From Salminus brasiliensis (Eukaryota > Chordata > Actinopteri > Characiformes > Bryconidae): DNA of 64,000 nucleotides. Below, in pieces: positions 22,507 through 35,712 of this stretch. The notes below the pieces were generated by a model. It was not told where the DNA came from. It ran no database searches and saw only the letters and a list, made by a program, of their open reading frames with translations. The stretch covers positions 11,877,949-11,941,948 of the forward strand of contig NC_132891.1 in the NCBI RefSeq assembly GCF_030463535.1. The letters are read 5' to 3'. The translations under genes and the position numbers were made by a program. Each line of letters begins with the position of its first letter. Position 1 is the first letter of the stretch.

Positions 22507-24198
22507 TAAGCATATTAATAATATGAACAATGGAGATTCAAGGGGTGTGTAACAGATAAAGGAGCTAGTTGCTAAAACATCTACTGTTTCAGTTTGGTAT
22601 ATTAAAGCAAGCACATTTCATTCAGTGTAATTGTGTTGTTTCAGCCAAACAAGCTTTCCAACCCAAATACATAAAATATGTGCATTAAAAATAAATATGT
22701 TCCTCCTCTGAACCACTGGTGGTTTCTGGCTTTTTCCCAGTAGGAACAACTACGTTTGCATTGCTTAGCATGTAGTTACCGATTAGTAATCCTCAGGGTG
22801 TAATATCAGTCAATGAGCATGAAGGGTTAAAGAGGCTACATAAAATATTGAAAATATGAACAGTAAAATTCAAATGTATTTTATTTCCAAGACTATTAAA
22901 ATTTATTTTGTTTTCATTCCTGAATTCATAGAGGATTATGAACTATGAATTCTGTAATGAACATTACAACTAGGGCTGGGCAATATGACAAAAACACTAT
23001 AAATGATACGTTATGGTGAAAACCTTAACAAAATATGATGTTAAAGCACCAGTATTTATTTGTAAGTAGGGTTGTAGCGGTAACCATGGTATATAAACAC
23101 AAAAAAACACAGCTGGATTCTTTTGCTTAAGATCACCTTTATTTACCTTTCATTTACACAAGACTGTACTTTGTTGAGTGTTATCCCTCCGGAAACCAAA
23201 CCATTTCCACACAAACAACCCAAACATGTTCTTTTTTGGAATTAAATCGCACACAGATGGTAACCTGCATAGCAGGCGCGACATTACAAGTATGGTCATT
23301 TTTATATCTTGTATAACAGTTTTGAATATACCCGATGTTTACCCTGTTTACAGCTAGCCCTGCAGGGTGGAGGCTAGACTTAAGCCTGGCTAGCTCTCCC
23401 TGTAAGTTTTTAGCTGTGTTTCGAAGCCTGGGCCCTCAGTAGGACGGTTCTATGAGAAGTCCTATGTAGAATTCGTGTAGCCTATTGGTCACACAAACAA
23501 ACAGCCTAAAGAGGCTTTAGGTGATTATTAAAACTAACATTGTAAAAAATATAATATTACAAGGTTTTTTTCATTTAATAAGTTTTAATTTTGGAATCCT
23601 TGAACCATATTTAATTGCTTGTTATACTTTTAATAAATCCAAGTGACCTAATTCACTAGTATAATCAATAGATAACAAAATATAATTTAGTTGTATATAA
23701 AATTATGTTGTATTTATTTATATTTGTATTTGCTGATTTATACCATAATGGCTCAACTTGTGTTAGAAATAACTGTTTGGTATAGACAAATAGTTGGTGA
23801 AACACACTTTGAAGGCTACAGCATATAGTATATACCTGTTCTTGATATATAGGGTCTGCATTTAGCTGCCCTTCCTCTTTATGTGCAGTAAAAATCATTA
23901 TTTGAAAAAAGAAAAATGATGCAAAATGATGGTGGAATTAAAAAACCTGATTCTGAATGTATTGTATCCATGCTAACAAGTAAGAAGGTTAGCTGCCCTC
24001 TCTGCACACACACACATTCGCGGCTGCGTGGTACAGTCATGCAGCCCTGCAGTTATAAAACACTCACTCTCTGTGGAATGACGAGAGCCAGAAAGACATC
24101 AAGCCATTGTGTCTTTGCCTCTATCTGTCTCCATTTCTCCAGCTCTTTGTCTCCACTTTCAATCTGTGCAGGGCTTGCTTGATGGCACACATGTACAG

Positions 24199-24207
24199 TA
24201 CACACAC

Positions 24208-24270
<63 letters not shown>
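24199..24270. repeat. (CA)n microsatellite
   Basis: Interrupted CA repeat with a few TA interruptions, about 72 bp. Confidence 0.95.
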
Positions 24271-24479
24271 GTTAAACTAAGATTATAAAATGAAGTTATG
24301 CTGCCTGAGTGTTAATGCATGGTCTGGGTCTTTTTCATTCTGTAAGAATAATGGAACAATAATGAATAGGAATCTTTTAGCCACTGGTAATGCTAATCCT
24401 TCAGGCAGTGGTAATGCTATCCTATGGAAGGATTTAGGGAGAAGGTGTTTTCCCCCTTCTCTCAGCAGATATGATTACA

Positions 24480-24890
24480 TTCATAGAGAGTGGAGCTGCA
24501 ATGAGGAAATGATTTTGGCAGAGTTCTCCTGGGCACTGTTGACAGAATATAAATTACTAATGTCCCTCCATCTGGAGCAGTTGATGGATGGAAATCGGCA
24601 ATATCCTCGGCGAGCACGCGGCAGATTGTCTCTTTTATTTCCCCTGGTGTTAATCCCCCTCGCTGCCACCACTTTAATGACACTACTAATTGACTAATTT
24701 GGAGTGTGGAGGGGGAGCGGCGTGGACGCTTCGACACGGCTCTCCCTGGTGATTCCATTCAAATATCAAGCACAACTAATATATCCCCCTGTGGTGGTTA
24801 TCCAAGATGTGCGAGTAGACAAGTGATTTAAAAGCCGCCGTTTTCTAGCATCGCTGGAAACGCTGTTCTGTAGTTATTGTCATTAGCGGG
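24480..24890. promoter_or_regulatory. Candidate conserved regulatory DNA in intron 3
   Basis: A complex, repeat-free stretch with higher GC and several homeodomain cores, including TTTAATGACACTACTAATTG followed by ACTAATTTGG, and CAAATATCAAGCACAACTAA. Open frames on both strands (for example 24462-24758 minus) lack homology and splice context. It looks like an enhancer-type element rather than an exon. The call rests on appearance only. Confidence 0.22.
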
Positions 24891-27800
24891 ATGTAAGGAT
24901 CGAGTGGTTGAATTGTTGGTTAGCATGTCCTGTATCCCTTTTGTAGACATTATAAAGCACATTAGTCACATAAGCTTTTGATGCATTGCATTGTACGCCA
25001 GAAGAGGGTGACTCCGAAATCCAGAGACAACTTCTTTGGTCTCTTGGGCCATACTGTTCTTCCCCAGGCTCTGTATGTAGGTAGGAGACATATTAATGAA
25101 CTCTGGTTCTTGAATTATGAAAGACAGCTGGATCTCACATTCTTGGAATGTGGAAAGCAGTGACATGAAATTTCCAGGCCAGTAATGATAACATAGATTT
25201 CTGTATCTGAAATTCCCATATTCGAGATTTCCATTTCTGTATGTGCTTTAACACACATTACATTTAACTGACAATAGATGGGAAGTATTACAAATGAATT
25301 AGGTTATATTATAGTTATATTACTTGCATTTCTATCACATTGCATTTTTGTTTATGTGGGTAAAAACATATGTATTTCCATCTGATCATTTCCCAACCTC
25401 TCTTTATCCTTTATAATTAAAGTATTTTTTTTGTTACTGTGCCTTTAATACAGAAATATGTAAATCACTCTGTTTTGACTGGATGCCCTATATTATATCT
25501 CACTCAAAAAGCAGTCTGTACTGAAACAGTCCATGTAATTTGAATTTCATCATTAGTTGATTAGTTTTAACAAAAGAACCATGTGGACCGGGGAGTGAAC
25601 TGTAATGGAACAGTGTTTACTTACTCCATTACTCCAACTCCTTTATTAAAAAATGTGTTCTTCTTTAATACAGACCCTTTAACATGGTTATTTCTCTAGT
25701 CTTAACTAGTGGTAAAAAAAAGAATTCTGTGTGCAGCAAGATTGCAGACCCATTCAGAACGTCAATTTGGAGGTCAATTAATACATCATCAAGTCACACT
25801 AACTATTGATCAAATCCATATACCGTTCCAGGCCTGGTGAATTACTACCAGTGTCTTTCAGTCTCAATATAGTACCAAGGATGTTATGCTAACTAGAAGG
25901 AGCTTATTAGAATGTCTCATGCTTGTCAAAAAGCCAAGGGCAAAAAGAGACTTTGTCACACCTCTAGCAATTACAGTGGAGGTGCTAATTCAGTTAATCC
26001 CTCTAACCTTTTCTTCTTTTCCAATAACATGCAGTAATGTGTTACAGACAGCAGAGCCTGTCCACCTGGCTGCCATTCTATATGTGAATCTTAATCGGGG
26101 ACATGTGTCACCCTGTGGCCGCCTGGATTCTGAACTACTGAATGTTTTAATGAGAAAAGATAAAAAATTTAGCACACTCCAGTTTTTTTGCAGCAAAAAA
26201 ATATATATAAATAAATGTTTCATTGACTAAAATACTCTCTTAATGGGGGCCATGGTCACTAAATTGAGTTTAATACTGGGGAGGTTTGAGTTTGTTTGCT
26301 TATCTAATAATAGGGAAAGGATTTCAGGAAGGAATTAAGTGGGTAGCTAAAGACTCTTGAGTTTACCACAACTGTTTTTACTAGTAACCTTTTGTCTGTC
26401 CCACTTTTTATGTCCCAGGTTAGCATTATTCCAGGTTGGCAATATTAGTGACACCAGTTGATAACACATTATGCTATATTTAGCACATCCAAGCACCATG
26501 AAAACATATCCACAGATGGAAGTTGAACGGTACTGTGTATATGCCGTTCTGGATTTGTTGGGGTTGGTGAGGCTGTCCCGACTTTCAGAGTAGGAAATCC
26601 GACTGATGGGTGCATTCCAGTTGACATTTATAGCATCCCAGTTCAAATGGAACGCAGCATTAGTGGTGGGGGTGGAGGCCAGCAACACAATGCCTCCCGT
26701 AGTTGACCCCTCTGATGGGGATTGTACTTAGGAGGAAATCCTTTTTATTCAAGGACTAAACTGAATCTGTGCCTGATAACAAGCCCTTAGAGTATAGCAT
26801 TGCACATGAATGAATTAACTCTGCTTTAAGTAGATGGCACACAGCCAAAATGATGTTTCCAGCCAAGCTTGCATATGTATGTAAACATGATGTTAATATA
26901 CTGTTACAGTTTCTAATCAATTATTGATGGATTTCAATCAATATCACGTTCCCTGGTGCACATTCGTTTCATCATGTTAGTTAAACGGCTGCAAATTGAG
27001 GATGTCGCTTCTGCCTCAGAAGATCTGTTTACACGGCTGAATGTTTTTTTCGACCTTTTTTTATTTTTTTTTTGCATTTTCTTCATTTCTACTTCTGAGA
27101 TTAAAACCAAGCATGAATAATGATTGATCTCTGTGAAATTTAACCCCTTTTAGTTAGGCCATTGCACAGAATGTGTTTGAGGTCACTGCTGTGAATCCTG
27201 CACAGCTAGAGGAGGACACATGGAAAACTAATACAGTGTCCTTTATGGTGCTCAAGGGCACTTCTGTGTATATTCCTGTATTTGCATTAGCTGACTAATT
27301 TGTTCACAGCAGTGTGAGGCACAGTGACCTCCCATACTTTCCATGTCCCCAGCTGTTGCAATGAACATGGACATTAGTACTGCGAGTGTACTGCTAACCT
27401 TGTGTTACCCAACGTGCAGATATGTTTAGAGATGTTGGTGCTGCCCCATTTAAACCATTTAACGTGTGAGTCTTCACTGAACTTTCTGGGTGCTTCATTG
27501 TTTTCCAAACCATAGTACTGCCTTTATTGTTAGATGCGCTGCTACCAAGTGTGTTTAGAATGTGAACAATGATATTAAAAATAAAGGGATACACTTCATA
27601 TATGTAGTTTAAATAAGCTCATACAACAAATGATGTAAAGTTACACTTGAGGTGATTCATCCTCATTGAGCTAATGTAGACCTTGCATTCAACATTTTTT
27701 AGTCCTGGGCCTGGGGTGCTTCTGAATTGCTCATTTTAGTGTTTTCTCTGCCCTAACACAACACATAACTCATCCCATCAGCTAATTAAAAAACACTTCA

Positions 27801-28161
27801 TTTAAACTTCAAGTTAAAATGTCTTGTCAGAGCAAAGACAACAGCTGCATTTGTGACGCAGGAGTCACACTGCAGTAAGAATGGGAAACAGTGTTTTTGT
27901 TAATCCAACATTTTAGCCTATTATTTTTCTGCAATATATATATTGCAATATTACAAAATACAGAAATTCCTACCATATTCCACCAGAAGTCAGTAATCCA
28001 ACATGTCCTGTCACTAAAGATATTGGTGAGGTATAATCTGCCTCTGGTTGAAATAAGAACAGTGTGAATTTTTCTTTTGTATTAGCAGAAAAGAAATTGC
28101 CATTGTACAAGACATTGCATGTTCTGCAATGTGACTATTGCACATATGCACATTGCAATAA

Positions 28162-28162
<1 letters not shown>

Positions 28163-28235
<73 letters not shown>
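28163..28235. repeat. (TA)36 microsatellite
   Basis: An uninterrupted TA run, framed by CATTGCAATAACC and TATTGCAGCCCC. The frame may mark an old element with TTGCA-containing ends. Confidence 0.95.
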
Positions 28236-28237
<2 letters not shown>

Positions 28238-31200
28238 CAGCCCCAGCATGCATACTATTAAAGGTGGTCATAATATACAAAATGAACTTTTAACATTTCT
28301 AAAAACATATTTGATCAGTTTTCATAGTGTTTAAAACATGCTGATTAATGTGTGTGCATTGCATGTATACATATAATGAGACAGCTGCTCTCATTAAGTC
28401 TAATGTTGGTAATGCAGTTCAGCAGTTGTTCTATTAGCTCCATCATATGACACCTGATGAGAAACAGAAGCCGTGTAATTTCTTAACTGGCCTGGGGCTG
28501 TCCCGTGTACTGCTCTGTGCTTGTTTGATTGCCGTTGATTGTCATGTGTTTCTGTGTGTCGTCACTTTCCACTACAGTTGAGCCCTTAGGTGCCAGAACA
28601 CATGTAACATCTGTAAATAACAACTAAATAAGGTAAATTGTGCTAGCATTTTTGAAAAATCTTAACTGTTGTGGAACATAAGAGTTAATGTGAAAAAAAA
28701 CATTAATGTTGTTATTTTTTGGTCTTATCTTCAAATTCCCAAATAAATTAGGATCAACATCACAATAATTTGGTATAAACAACCTACATTAACCTCTTCA
28801 GGCCCTGCATTCTCATATGGGGACATTACATTTCTGCTTCATGATACTTCATTTTTTAAAACTTTGACCCTTTGTCCTCATATGAGGGCAAAAATGACTT
28901 CCTGTACAAAGACTACGTTCTTTGAGTGTTTTTCAGTAAAGACAATAGTCCTATATATATAAAACCATGAGAACTCTAAGAATCATTTGGTTGCTTAAAC
29001 AATTCTTTGTCTGGTTGAAGGGTTCTTAAGATTCTTGGAAACCTTCTAGCATAGTTTATATCCTAGTGTAATATAGCACAACTTTGTTGTCTTACCAGAC
29101 AGTGTTACTGTCCTCTCTGTGTCCTCTCTGTGTTTTGTCAGCATGGTGTGTGGTTAGCTAGCTAACTGAAAACTGCCCCAATTGCAGCCAAGTTAGCTTC
29201 TAGCCTGGCACATGGTTGCGCTTAGTCAGCTTAAGGAGTACAGTTTGTTTTGGAAGCTTTGAGGTTTGTAGCAAACTCTCATCAGTGACGGTTTGGTATT
29301 TGTATACAGGGGTTCAGGGGTCACATTTCTGTGCACGCGGACAAAACACAGTATGCACTATAAGGGTAAATACGGCTATTTCACTGTACATTGTAGCTGT
29401 AAATTGTACTGTGGGAACTACAGAAGTTTAGGCTCTTGTTATGGCAGCTGTAGTCTTGTCTTTCCCACCTATTCTCCTCCTAAATTCTTAGTCTCTTTCT
29501 CTTGCTCTCTCTCTCACTACCACTTGAATGAGAGTGAGTAATAGCCTACCTTTAGGAATGCATGTTTTTTTTACCTGTATCACTCAGTGTTCTGTTTTAA
29601 ATTGAAACGACTAATAAAGAAACAAGTATTTCAGATATTCTTTTTACATGTTATTCTAACATCTGAAATCTGGGTGGATTGGATGGACTGGCATTGTTGT
29701 TGGACAGCTGAAGGCTACGCAAGCTAAAACACATTCCACATGCTAATGTTTACACTTCACTGCTTAATAAACTACAGGCTGTAGCGGGGACTGTATGGCA
29801 GTAGATAAAACTGTTCCAAATCAATGTAAACGTTTTCCCCATTGCAACGTACTCGTACCAGACTGTGAGGTCCAAACCGCAGTGCGAATCGAACCGTGAC
29901 CTTTGTGTGCTGGTACTATTCTAACTATTTGGCAAACTATGCCTAGGCAAAGATCTTTCTATTGTAGATCACCTTGATTCTGAATGGTTCTGAATAGCAC
30001 CAAAATATTCAAACAGTACTTCTGTCACCAGTTTTAACCAGTTTAGGGACATTATTTTGGGAATGGTTCACAAGAAAAACCTTATTTGTTAATGTTGTTT
30101 CATTATTCACAAAGTAACCCTAGGATCTAATGGTGTCGCACGTTTAAAAACACATTGACATCATGTCCATTTGCCCTCTTTCAAAAATATGCTTTTGGGG
30201 AAAATTGCTATAATTTCATTTATAATACGCATCCCCTTGGCATACCACTGAAAAATGCTGTGTATCAAATTTACATGATTTAAATGTGTGCATCTTTTTC
30301 ACATGAATAAAATATTTCACATCAACACATTTCCAAAAGTAAGTGAGCTGAAAACAGACATGTATAGTGCCCTTTGCTCTGACATTGGAGGTCAGCTCGC
30401 ATGTTGATGATGGCGTGACCGTGCTGAGATAGTAAAGTCTGGATAGTCCCAAGATAAACATGTTAACTCACACAGGCAGAAAAGTAGAGCACTGGAGACC
30501 GTCCCCAGGACCAGCCACAGCAGAGACACACTAACCTAATCTCATCAGCGCAGCCAGGAGAGGCACTTTTACTCCAGATCTTCATGTGAATAGAAAGTAG
30601 ATTACCTTCTTGGGCCTTAGGGATGAATGGAAAGACCAAAGCACATTTGAACTAAATAGCAAATCAGCGTGTAAAGATGGAGATCTGATTGTGGCAAAAC
30701 AATACTGCAGAAACTGCACAATGAAGGCAGGTAGACACGTTATGCAGGCAATATGACTGGTTCTGCCTGAAACCAGGAGATCCAACAGGACAGCTATACA
30801 AGGTTATCGTCGTTCATTTCCGAGGTACAAAAACAACAGGTTAAGCTCTTTAAGAACTCTTCGAGCTTTTGAAATAGGTTATATGGTCATGGAAGGACAC
30901 GTTAATCTGAGATGTTAAACATTTCTTTTGATTCGTGGATTAAATTAATTTTCTGGCGTTGTCTTGTTGTGATATACTTTAGCAGCCTAGTATTAAACAT
31001 GTGAGCCTCTGATCTGTGCCAAATGTATTATAGTCAGTGGAAAATCACATTAGATTCTTTGTTAATCCACAGAATTATTGGAATAAAATATGAAATAAAG
31101 GGATAAAAGAGGAAGTATTGATTTTACAGTTACACGACAAATGATGCTCTCTAATCTCCTTTTATTCTCATAATTACTTTGCTTGTACATAGTGGACAAT

Positions 31201-31589
31201 ACATTGTCCATGTCAATACACTGGTATTGTTATTATGATATGACGACAGTCGTTTTTATTAGTGATACGAGTGCATAGTGAAAATAGCAAGATTGCAAAT
31301 CTAAAGATTGTAATTTACTATTCTGTGTTATTTGTTGGTTGCTTTTAGACAGTTTTAAAAGAACTGTTGAAAATACATAAAAACACATTAAAGGACATTA
31401 ACTTGCCTTTCTGGAAATCTTAAAATACCATGTAAAATTCCCCTTTGGTGTATTTTAAAGAAAAGTGGAAAGGAACAAAACATCCTAGTTAAGAGTAACG
31501 ATAAGAATAACGATAAGACATTCTTTTAGCATAGAGTATCAGTACATTTATTGTCAGTACACCGGCTTTATCAATTCTAACTTAAAATA

Positions 31590-31909
31590 CACTCTATGTC
31601 CAAAACCCCTAGCATTGGGTTGTAGAACAGAGGAACTGTACTCTCTGGAATGAGTGGTTGTGCTCCATATAGAACTTTTGGAATAAGTTGGAAAGTAGGG
31701 AATGAGGTGGGGTGGTGATCATCCAACATCTTGACTTCACTAACGTTCTTGTCGCTGATTGCAATCACAGCCTCACAGCAATGCTCCAAAATCTAGTAGA
31801 AAGCCTTTCCTGGACAGTAGAAACAGTTACTCCAACAAAAGCAGGATAGACTCTTTTTTAATACCGTTGATTTCGGAACAGATGTCCCAATACTTTTGTC
31901 CATATAGTG
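31590..31909 (+). mobile_element. MITE family A, 320-bp internally deleted copy with both ends
   Basis: Left end CACTCTATGTCCAAAA (31590-31605) and right end TACTTTTGTCCATATAGTG (to 31909) are inverted repeats, flanked by TA at 31588-31589 and 31910-31911. The TA flanks fit a Tc1/mariner-type target duplication. The left end joins directly to CCCCTAGCATTG, so the interior between is deleted relative to 35240-35712. No coding capacity. Confidence 0.85.
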
Positions 31910-32989
31910 TAAATCTTATATTATGACACTGTGGTGTACTGTAAATGATGATGTTTTGCTTGTTGTAACTGACTGACTTTTATTCATTTTGCTAGAGGTG
32001 GTTGGGAAATTGATCTTGGCGTGACAAATAGTAGAGCTATGAAATAAGTGGATAAGTGGAGAAGAAGAGCATGCCTGAAGCCCCTCCTCCTCCTCATCTC
32101 TGTCTAATTTTCACTTTTACCTTCCATATGCCATGATGCAGTTTCCGTATCCCACCACCACCCCGTCACCTCCTCTCTTTATGTCACTTGTGTTTCTCAT
32201 TTTTTAGCTCCCCTTATCAGAGGGGATCCTGCTTTCTAGCTTAAAGCAGAAGCCATCACAACTCCAGCCCTTTCCAATAAGTGTTCACCTCCTTCTCACA
32301 ATCTCCTCCTACATGATCATATCCCGATTCTATATGCTGATAATGGTGGAGATTATGTTAGTCTGATAAATGTAAGTATAAAGAATAAGTCTGTAAGCTC
32401 AGTGTCATTATCCTTACAAACAAGCCACCAGTTCTTAATTTTTCAAGGTTTTTGTTGTTGTTATTTTCATCATCAAAGATCAGCGTACTGTATTGATGCT
32501 GTATTATTAAATCTTCCATGCTACCAGGACTTTCCACTTGTTTAGCTGTGCATTGAAGCACAGCTAACCTTTTGGGCTGACCTTTGCTTTGTGTCCAAAG
32601 ACATTAAGCCCATGATAAGGGCAAGGTCAAATTTTAGAATGCACAGCGTCTTTTTTTCTCTTTTATTTATTTTTTTATTTTTAGGACGTATGGGGAGACA
32701 AAAAGGTTTACACAAGCACAAACCTGTGTGTCTGCAATAGTCAGTTCTGTAGTTCTGAAGGAGAAAGGAATGCAGGTATAATTGCTCACATTGTCCGTTG
32801 AACTGATGAAAGTCCATTCACATATGATTGGCGTAAAGTACAGTATGGAGTATGGAGAGTGTGAATTTAGCTATCTCTGAGATGACCGTTTCATCTGGTT
32901 AAGCAAATTAAGCTCATTACCAGCTAGAACACTCTGAAATTACAGTAACGTAAAATCTAAGCTACGCTATTTCAAAACTCAGATACTTA

Positions 32990-33160
32990 TATTTACGGCA
33001 TTTAGCTGATGCTCTTATCCAGAGCGACTTACAAGGTTACATGTATTGTATGTAGTGTAAGGAGTCTTGCCCAAGGACACCGGGAATTACCCCAGTCTCC
33101 CACATGCTGTGGTAGCTCACTGGCCGGTAGTGGTGTTATCTGTTGCGCCACACCAACCAC
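32990..33160 (-). mobile_element. tRNA-derived SINE (type 1), minus strand
   Basis: Reverse complement of the element at 9851-10050. It carries GCTCTTATCCAGAGCGACTT, CCCAGTCTCCCACATGCTGT and ATCTGTTGCGCCACACCAAC. The B box is degraded (GGTAATTCC instead of GGTTCAATTCC), so it is unlikely to drive transcription. It abuts a TTAA-flanked MITE at 33163. Confidence 0.85.
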
Positions 33161-33166
33161 TTTTAA

Positions 33167-33304
33167 CCCCTTAAACAGCCTTAGGTCTGCCGGCAGGCCT
33201 AAAGTGTTATTACAAACTTCTATTAACAAAGAATAGCCCCACCAGTTTGTACAGAAGCCCCAGTGTAGTTACTGAATAATAATAATTCTGCTGGTTCTTT
33301 GAGG
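33167..33304 (-). mobile_element. piggyBac-type MITE, copy 1 (right end eroded)
   Basis: TTAA (33163-33166) is followed by CCCCTTAAACAGCCTTAGG. The interior ACAAACTTCTATTA, CCAGTTTGTACAGAAG and GTAGTTACTGAATAATA is the reverse complement of the copy at 37090-37238. The far end is approximate, near GAGGG at 33300-33304. Confidence 0.65.
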
Positions 33305-33380
33305 GATGCCATAGACAAACCACTTTCAGTAAAGGGTCGTAATCAGTGGTAAGGTTCTTAACTAGCTGAGGTTTTTCTTG

Positions 33381-33463
33381 GGTAAATAGCTAAGCACTTT
33401 GTAAGTCGCTCTGGATAAGAGCGTCTGCTAAATGCCAAAAATGTAAATGTAAATGTAAATGTT
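33381..33463 (+). mobile_element. SINE 3' tail fragment with (ATGTAA)n
   Basis: GTAAGTCGCTCTGGATAAGA plus GCGTCTGCTAAATGCC ends in ATGTAA repeats. The head is missing or belongs to a different SINE type (GGTAAATAGCTAAGCAC). Confidence 0.75.
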
Positions 33464-33487
33464 AACACTCACACTATATCTCCCTTA

Positions 33488-33582
33488 CCTCTCTATTTGG
33501 TTCTTTCTGGAACCAAAACTGGTTATTTCATGGCATCGCTTAAGGAACCATTTGAAGCACCTTTATTTTTAGGAGTGTACCC
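33488..33582. repeat. Dispersed repeat family C, copy 1
   Basis: GGTTCTTTCTGGAACCAAAA, CATGGCATCGCTTAAGGAAC and TTTGAAGCACCTTTATTTTT recur, diverged, at 48325-48435. This is a familiar kind of short fish repeat containing an AGCACCTTTATTTTTAAGA end. Confidence 0.6.
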
Positions 33583-33589
33583 ATTTTGA

Positions 33590-33790
33590 GACCACTGAGC
33601 TTTAAAATGAGCTGTTTTTAATTGAAACACTTCACTTAAGATGAGCCACTAAAAGCAGGCTATCATTATCAAACTACTACCACTCTAACACCCCACGGGA
33701 AGCAACACACAGCTAACATCATCACATCGCACAGTGTGTGAGTGCCTTTTCAGCCTATATTTGTTAGAGGACTGGTCTGGATTCGCTCCT
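33590..33790 (-). repeat. Dispersed repeat family B, inverted copy
   Basis: AATTGAAACACTTCACTTAA followed by GATGAGCCACTAAAAGCAG is the reverse complement of the central block of 15900-16280 and 17160-17475. Confidence 0.5.
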
Positions 33791-33799
33791 CCCCACCTC

Positions 33800-33960
33800 C
33801 GATGTCCATTTTCTGCTGATCACAAAAACCTTGTGTCTCTAAAAAAATTGGCAACTTTACTGAAGAAGAAAACACATTTTTAGCTAATTAGCGATTTTGG
33901 AGCATTTCTATTGGACCGTTCATTGTGGAAATTGGACATATACCAGATTGTAATGATGCC
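33800..33960 (-). repeat. Dispersed repeat family D, copy 1
   Basis: GGCAACTTTACTGAAGAAG and GGAGCATTTCTATTGGACCG match 56470-56640. In inverse orientation, GGACCAATAGAAATGCTCTA appears at 38567-38586 and in the 37.9-kb copy. Confidence 0.55.
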
Positions 33961-33990
33961 AAAAAGTAAAAACTTTTTAGGATTTTTAAC

Positions 33991-34017
33991 GATGATGATG
34001 ATGATGATGATGATGAT
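33991..34017. repeat. (GAT)9 microsatellite
   Basis: Nine GAT units. It creates a poly-His tail in a 164-codon minus-strand frame (33986-34480), which is not treated as a gene. Confidence 0.95.
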
Positions 34018-35239
34018 GTGCATTAATATACTGTACATTAAACTGCGTTGAACGAGCCGGCTGTAAGCTGACTGAGCAGGCTGGAAAGCTGCAGTGGGAT
34101 AAAAGATGGGGGCTGAACGGCAGGGTTAATCTATGCTGAGTACTGGCTGTCCACACTAGCGCTTCCAGGCCTTCCTCTCTTTGATGGGAAGCAGGTGTCC
34201 TGTTGTCGTCGATGAGGAACTCATTGATCAAAGGCCCTTCAGGAGTCCGGCCTCGTCCATCAGTCTCCAGCAGGCAGACAATGTCAGACGAGCGGGCACT
34301 GTCAGTGCCTCTCCTCCTCATGCCTCTACCCTTTCTTTCCTTCACCATGAAAGGAAAAAGTGCCTCTGAACAAAAGAAAGACGAGCAGGAGGGGTTCTTT
34401 GTTGCGCCTTGTAGCCTATCTGTCCTGAATAAATCCCAAACGTCTGTGTAAGTATAATATGGTCCTTTTAGGGCTGTCACTACTGATTATGTCAGTAATC
34501 GAGCAGTGAACAGATTCATTTGGCAATTAAATGAGTAACCAGACTTTTAGGGGTGTGGGGGAGGGGGGGGTAATGGTGGGATTAAGTTAACCATGGCAAG
34601 CAATTCACAGATCCTAAAATACTTCCCAGAGGTAAAAAGTAGATATAGACATGATAAAATATATAAAGTCATTAGCAGAAGTTTAAACAAATGTTTAGTT
34701 GATTTTTTAAGCAAAATCTTCAGGAATCTACAGGAAAAGCATCAATATGGATGAATCTGCGTGTCCCAGTACAATTTCACATTTTGAGAGGAAAACTTGA
34801 ACAAAACGTATCATCGATGTCCAGAGAAATCTCCAAAATGATACATTTACAGGACAAGCACAATATATTTTTATAACTTTGAATGTAAGTTGAATTCATT
34901 CCAAGTAATTTAGCATTTCGGTTGGTAGTCCTGAAAGTGTGAAGCGCAGCTGCTCAGTTCAAATGATGTAGAAAAATAGAAAAAACTGAAAAAATGGAAA
35001 CACATGATTGCTTTAGAACAGTGGTGAAATGAACTGTGCCATAAGCATAATAAATGTCTCACATTTCCAGTATGTTAAATTGTGTATGAAAAAATGTGCA
35101 GAACTGTCAGCAAAGCATTGTCATCTAATTGAGAATGTCAAGCAATAACTGTGTTATTACTATTTAAAAAAACACTATGTAATATTTAAAAATTTCAAGT
35201 ACTAATACACATCAATCCAGTGGTCAGTCATGTTATTGA

Positions 35240-35712
35240 TATGTTGGAATACAGTCTGTAGAACACAGTAATGCATTCAGCTACCTTAAATGGTATCTAT
35301 TGCTGACACAGATGTACAAAAGCACACAAACAGCTTGTGGAGTCCCTGTAGAGAAGTATTACCAAATTAATCAGACTCTCCGGAGCAGACCACAAACCTA
35401 TTGTCACCATGCCCTAATACCAGGTGTGGACTAGAATAGAGAATAGAGAGCTGTGGAGCAGTGGAACTGTGTTCTCTGGAATGATGATGCTGCATTCAAA
35501 ACTTTTGGGATGAGTTGGGGTGGTGGTCATCCAACATCCTGACCTCAGGAACGCTCATGTCACTGATTGCAATCAAAAATCCTCAGAACAACGCTCTAAA
35601 GTCTAGAAGAAAGCCTTCCCTGTACAGTAGAGACAGTTACTTTACTACAGGAATTTTTTTAATACCCTTGATTTCAGAAGAAACCATAAATGAGCAGGTG
35701 TCCATACAGAAT
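35240..35712 (+). mobile_element. MITE family A, longest copy (about 470 bp)
   Basis: Contains the left block (ATGCATTCAGCTACCTTAAA, ATTGCTGACACAGATGTAC), a middle block with CACAAACCTATTGTCACCAT and TTCTCTGGAATGATGATG, and a right block ending GAGCAGGTGTCC. Both extreme ends are eroded. It shows the internal order of the family from which other copies are deleted. Confidence 0.75.

Noticed and set aside
22028..22614. Minus-strand frames over exon 3
   Set aside because: They are shadows of the GC-rich ephb2 exon and of the adjacent (TA)n tract.
33986..34480. 164-codon minus-strand open frame
   Set aside because: Its poly-His end comes from (GAT)9, and the rest resembles no family I know. 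No splice or promoter context.
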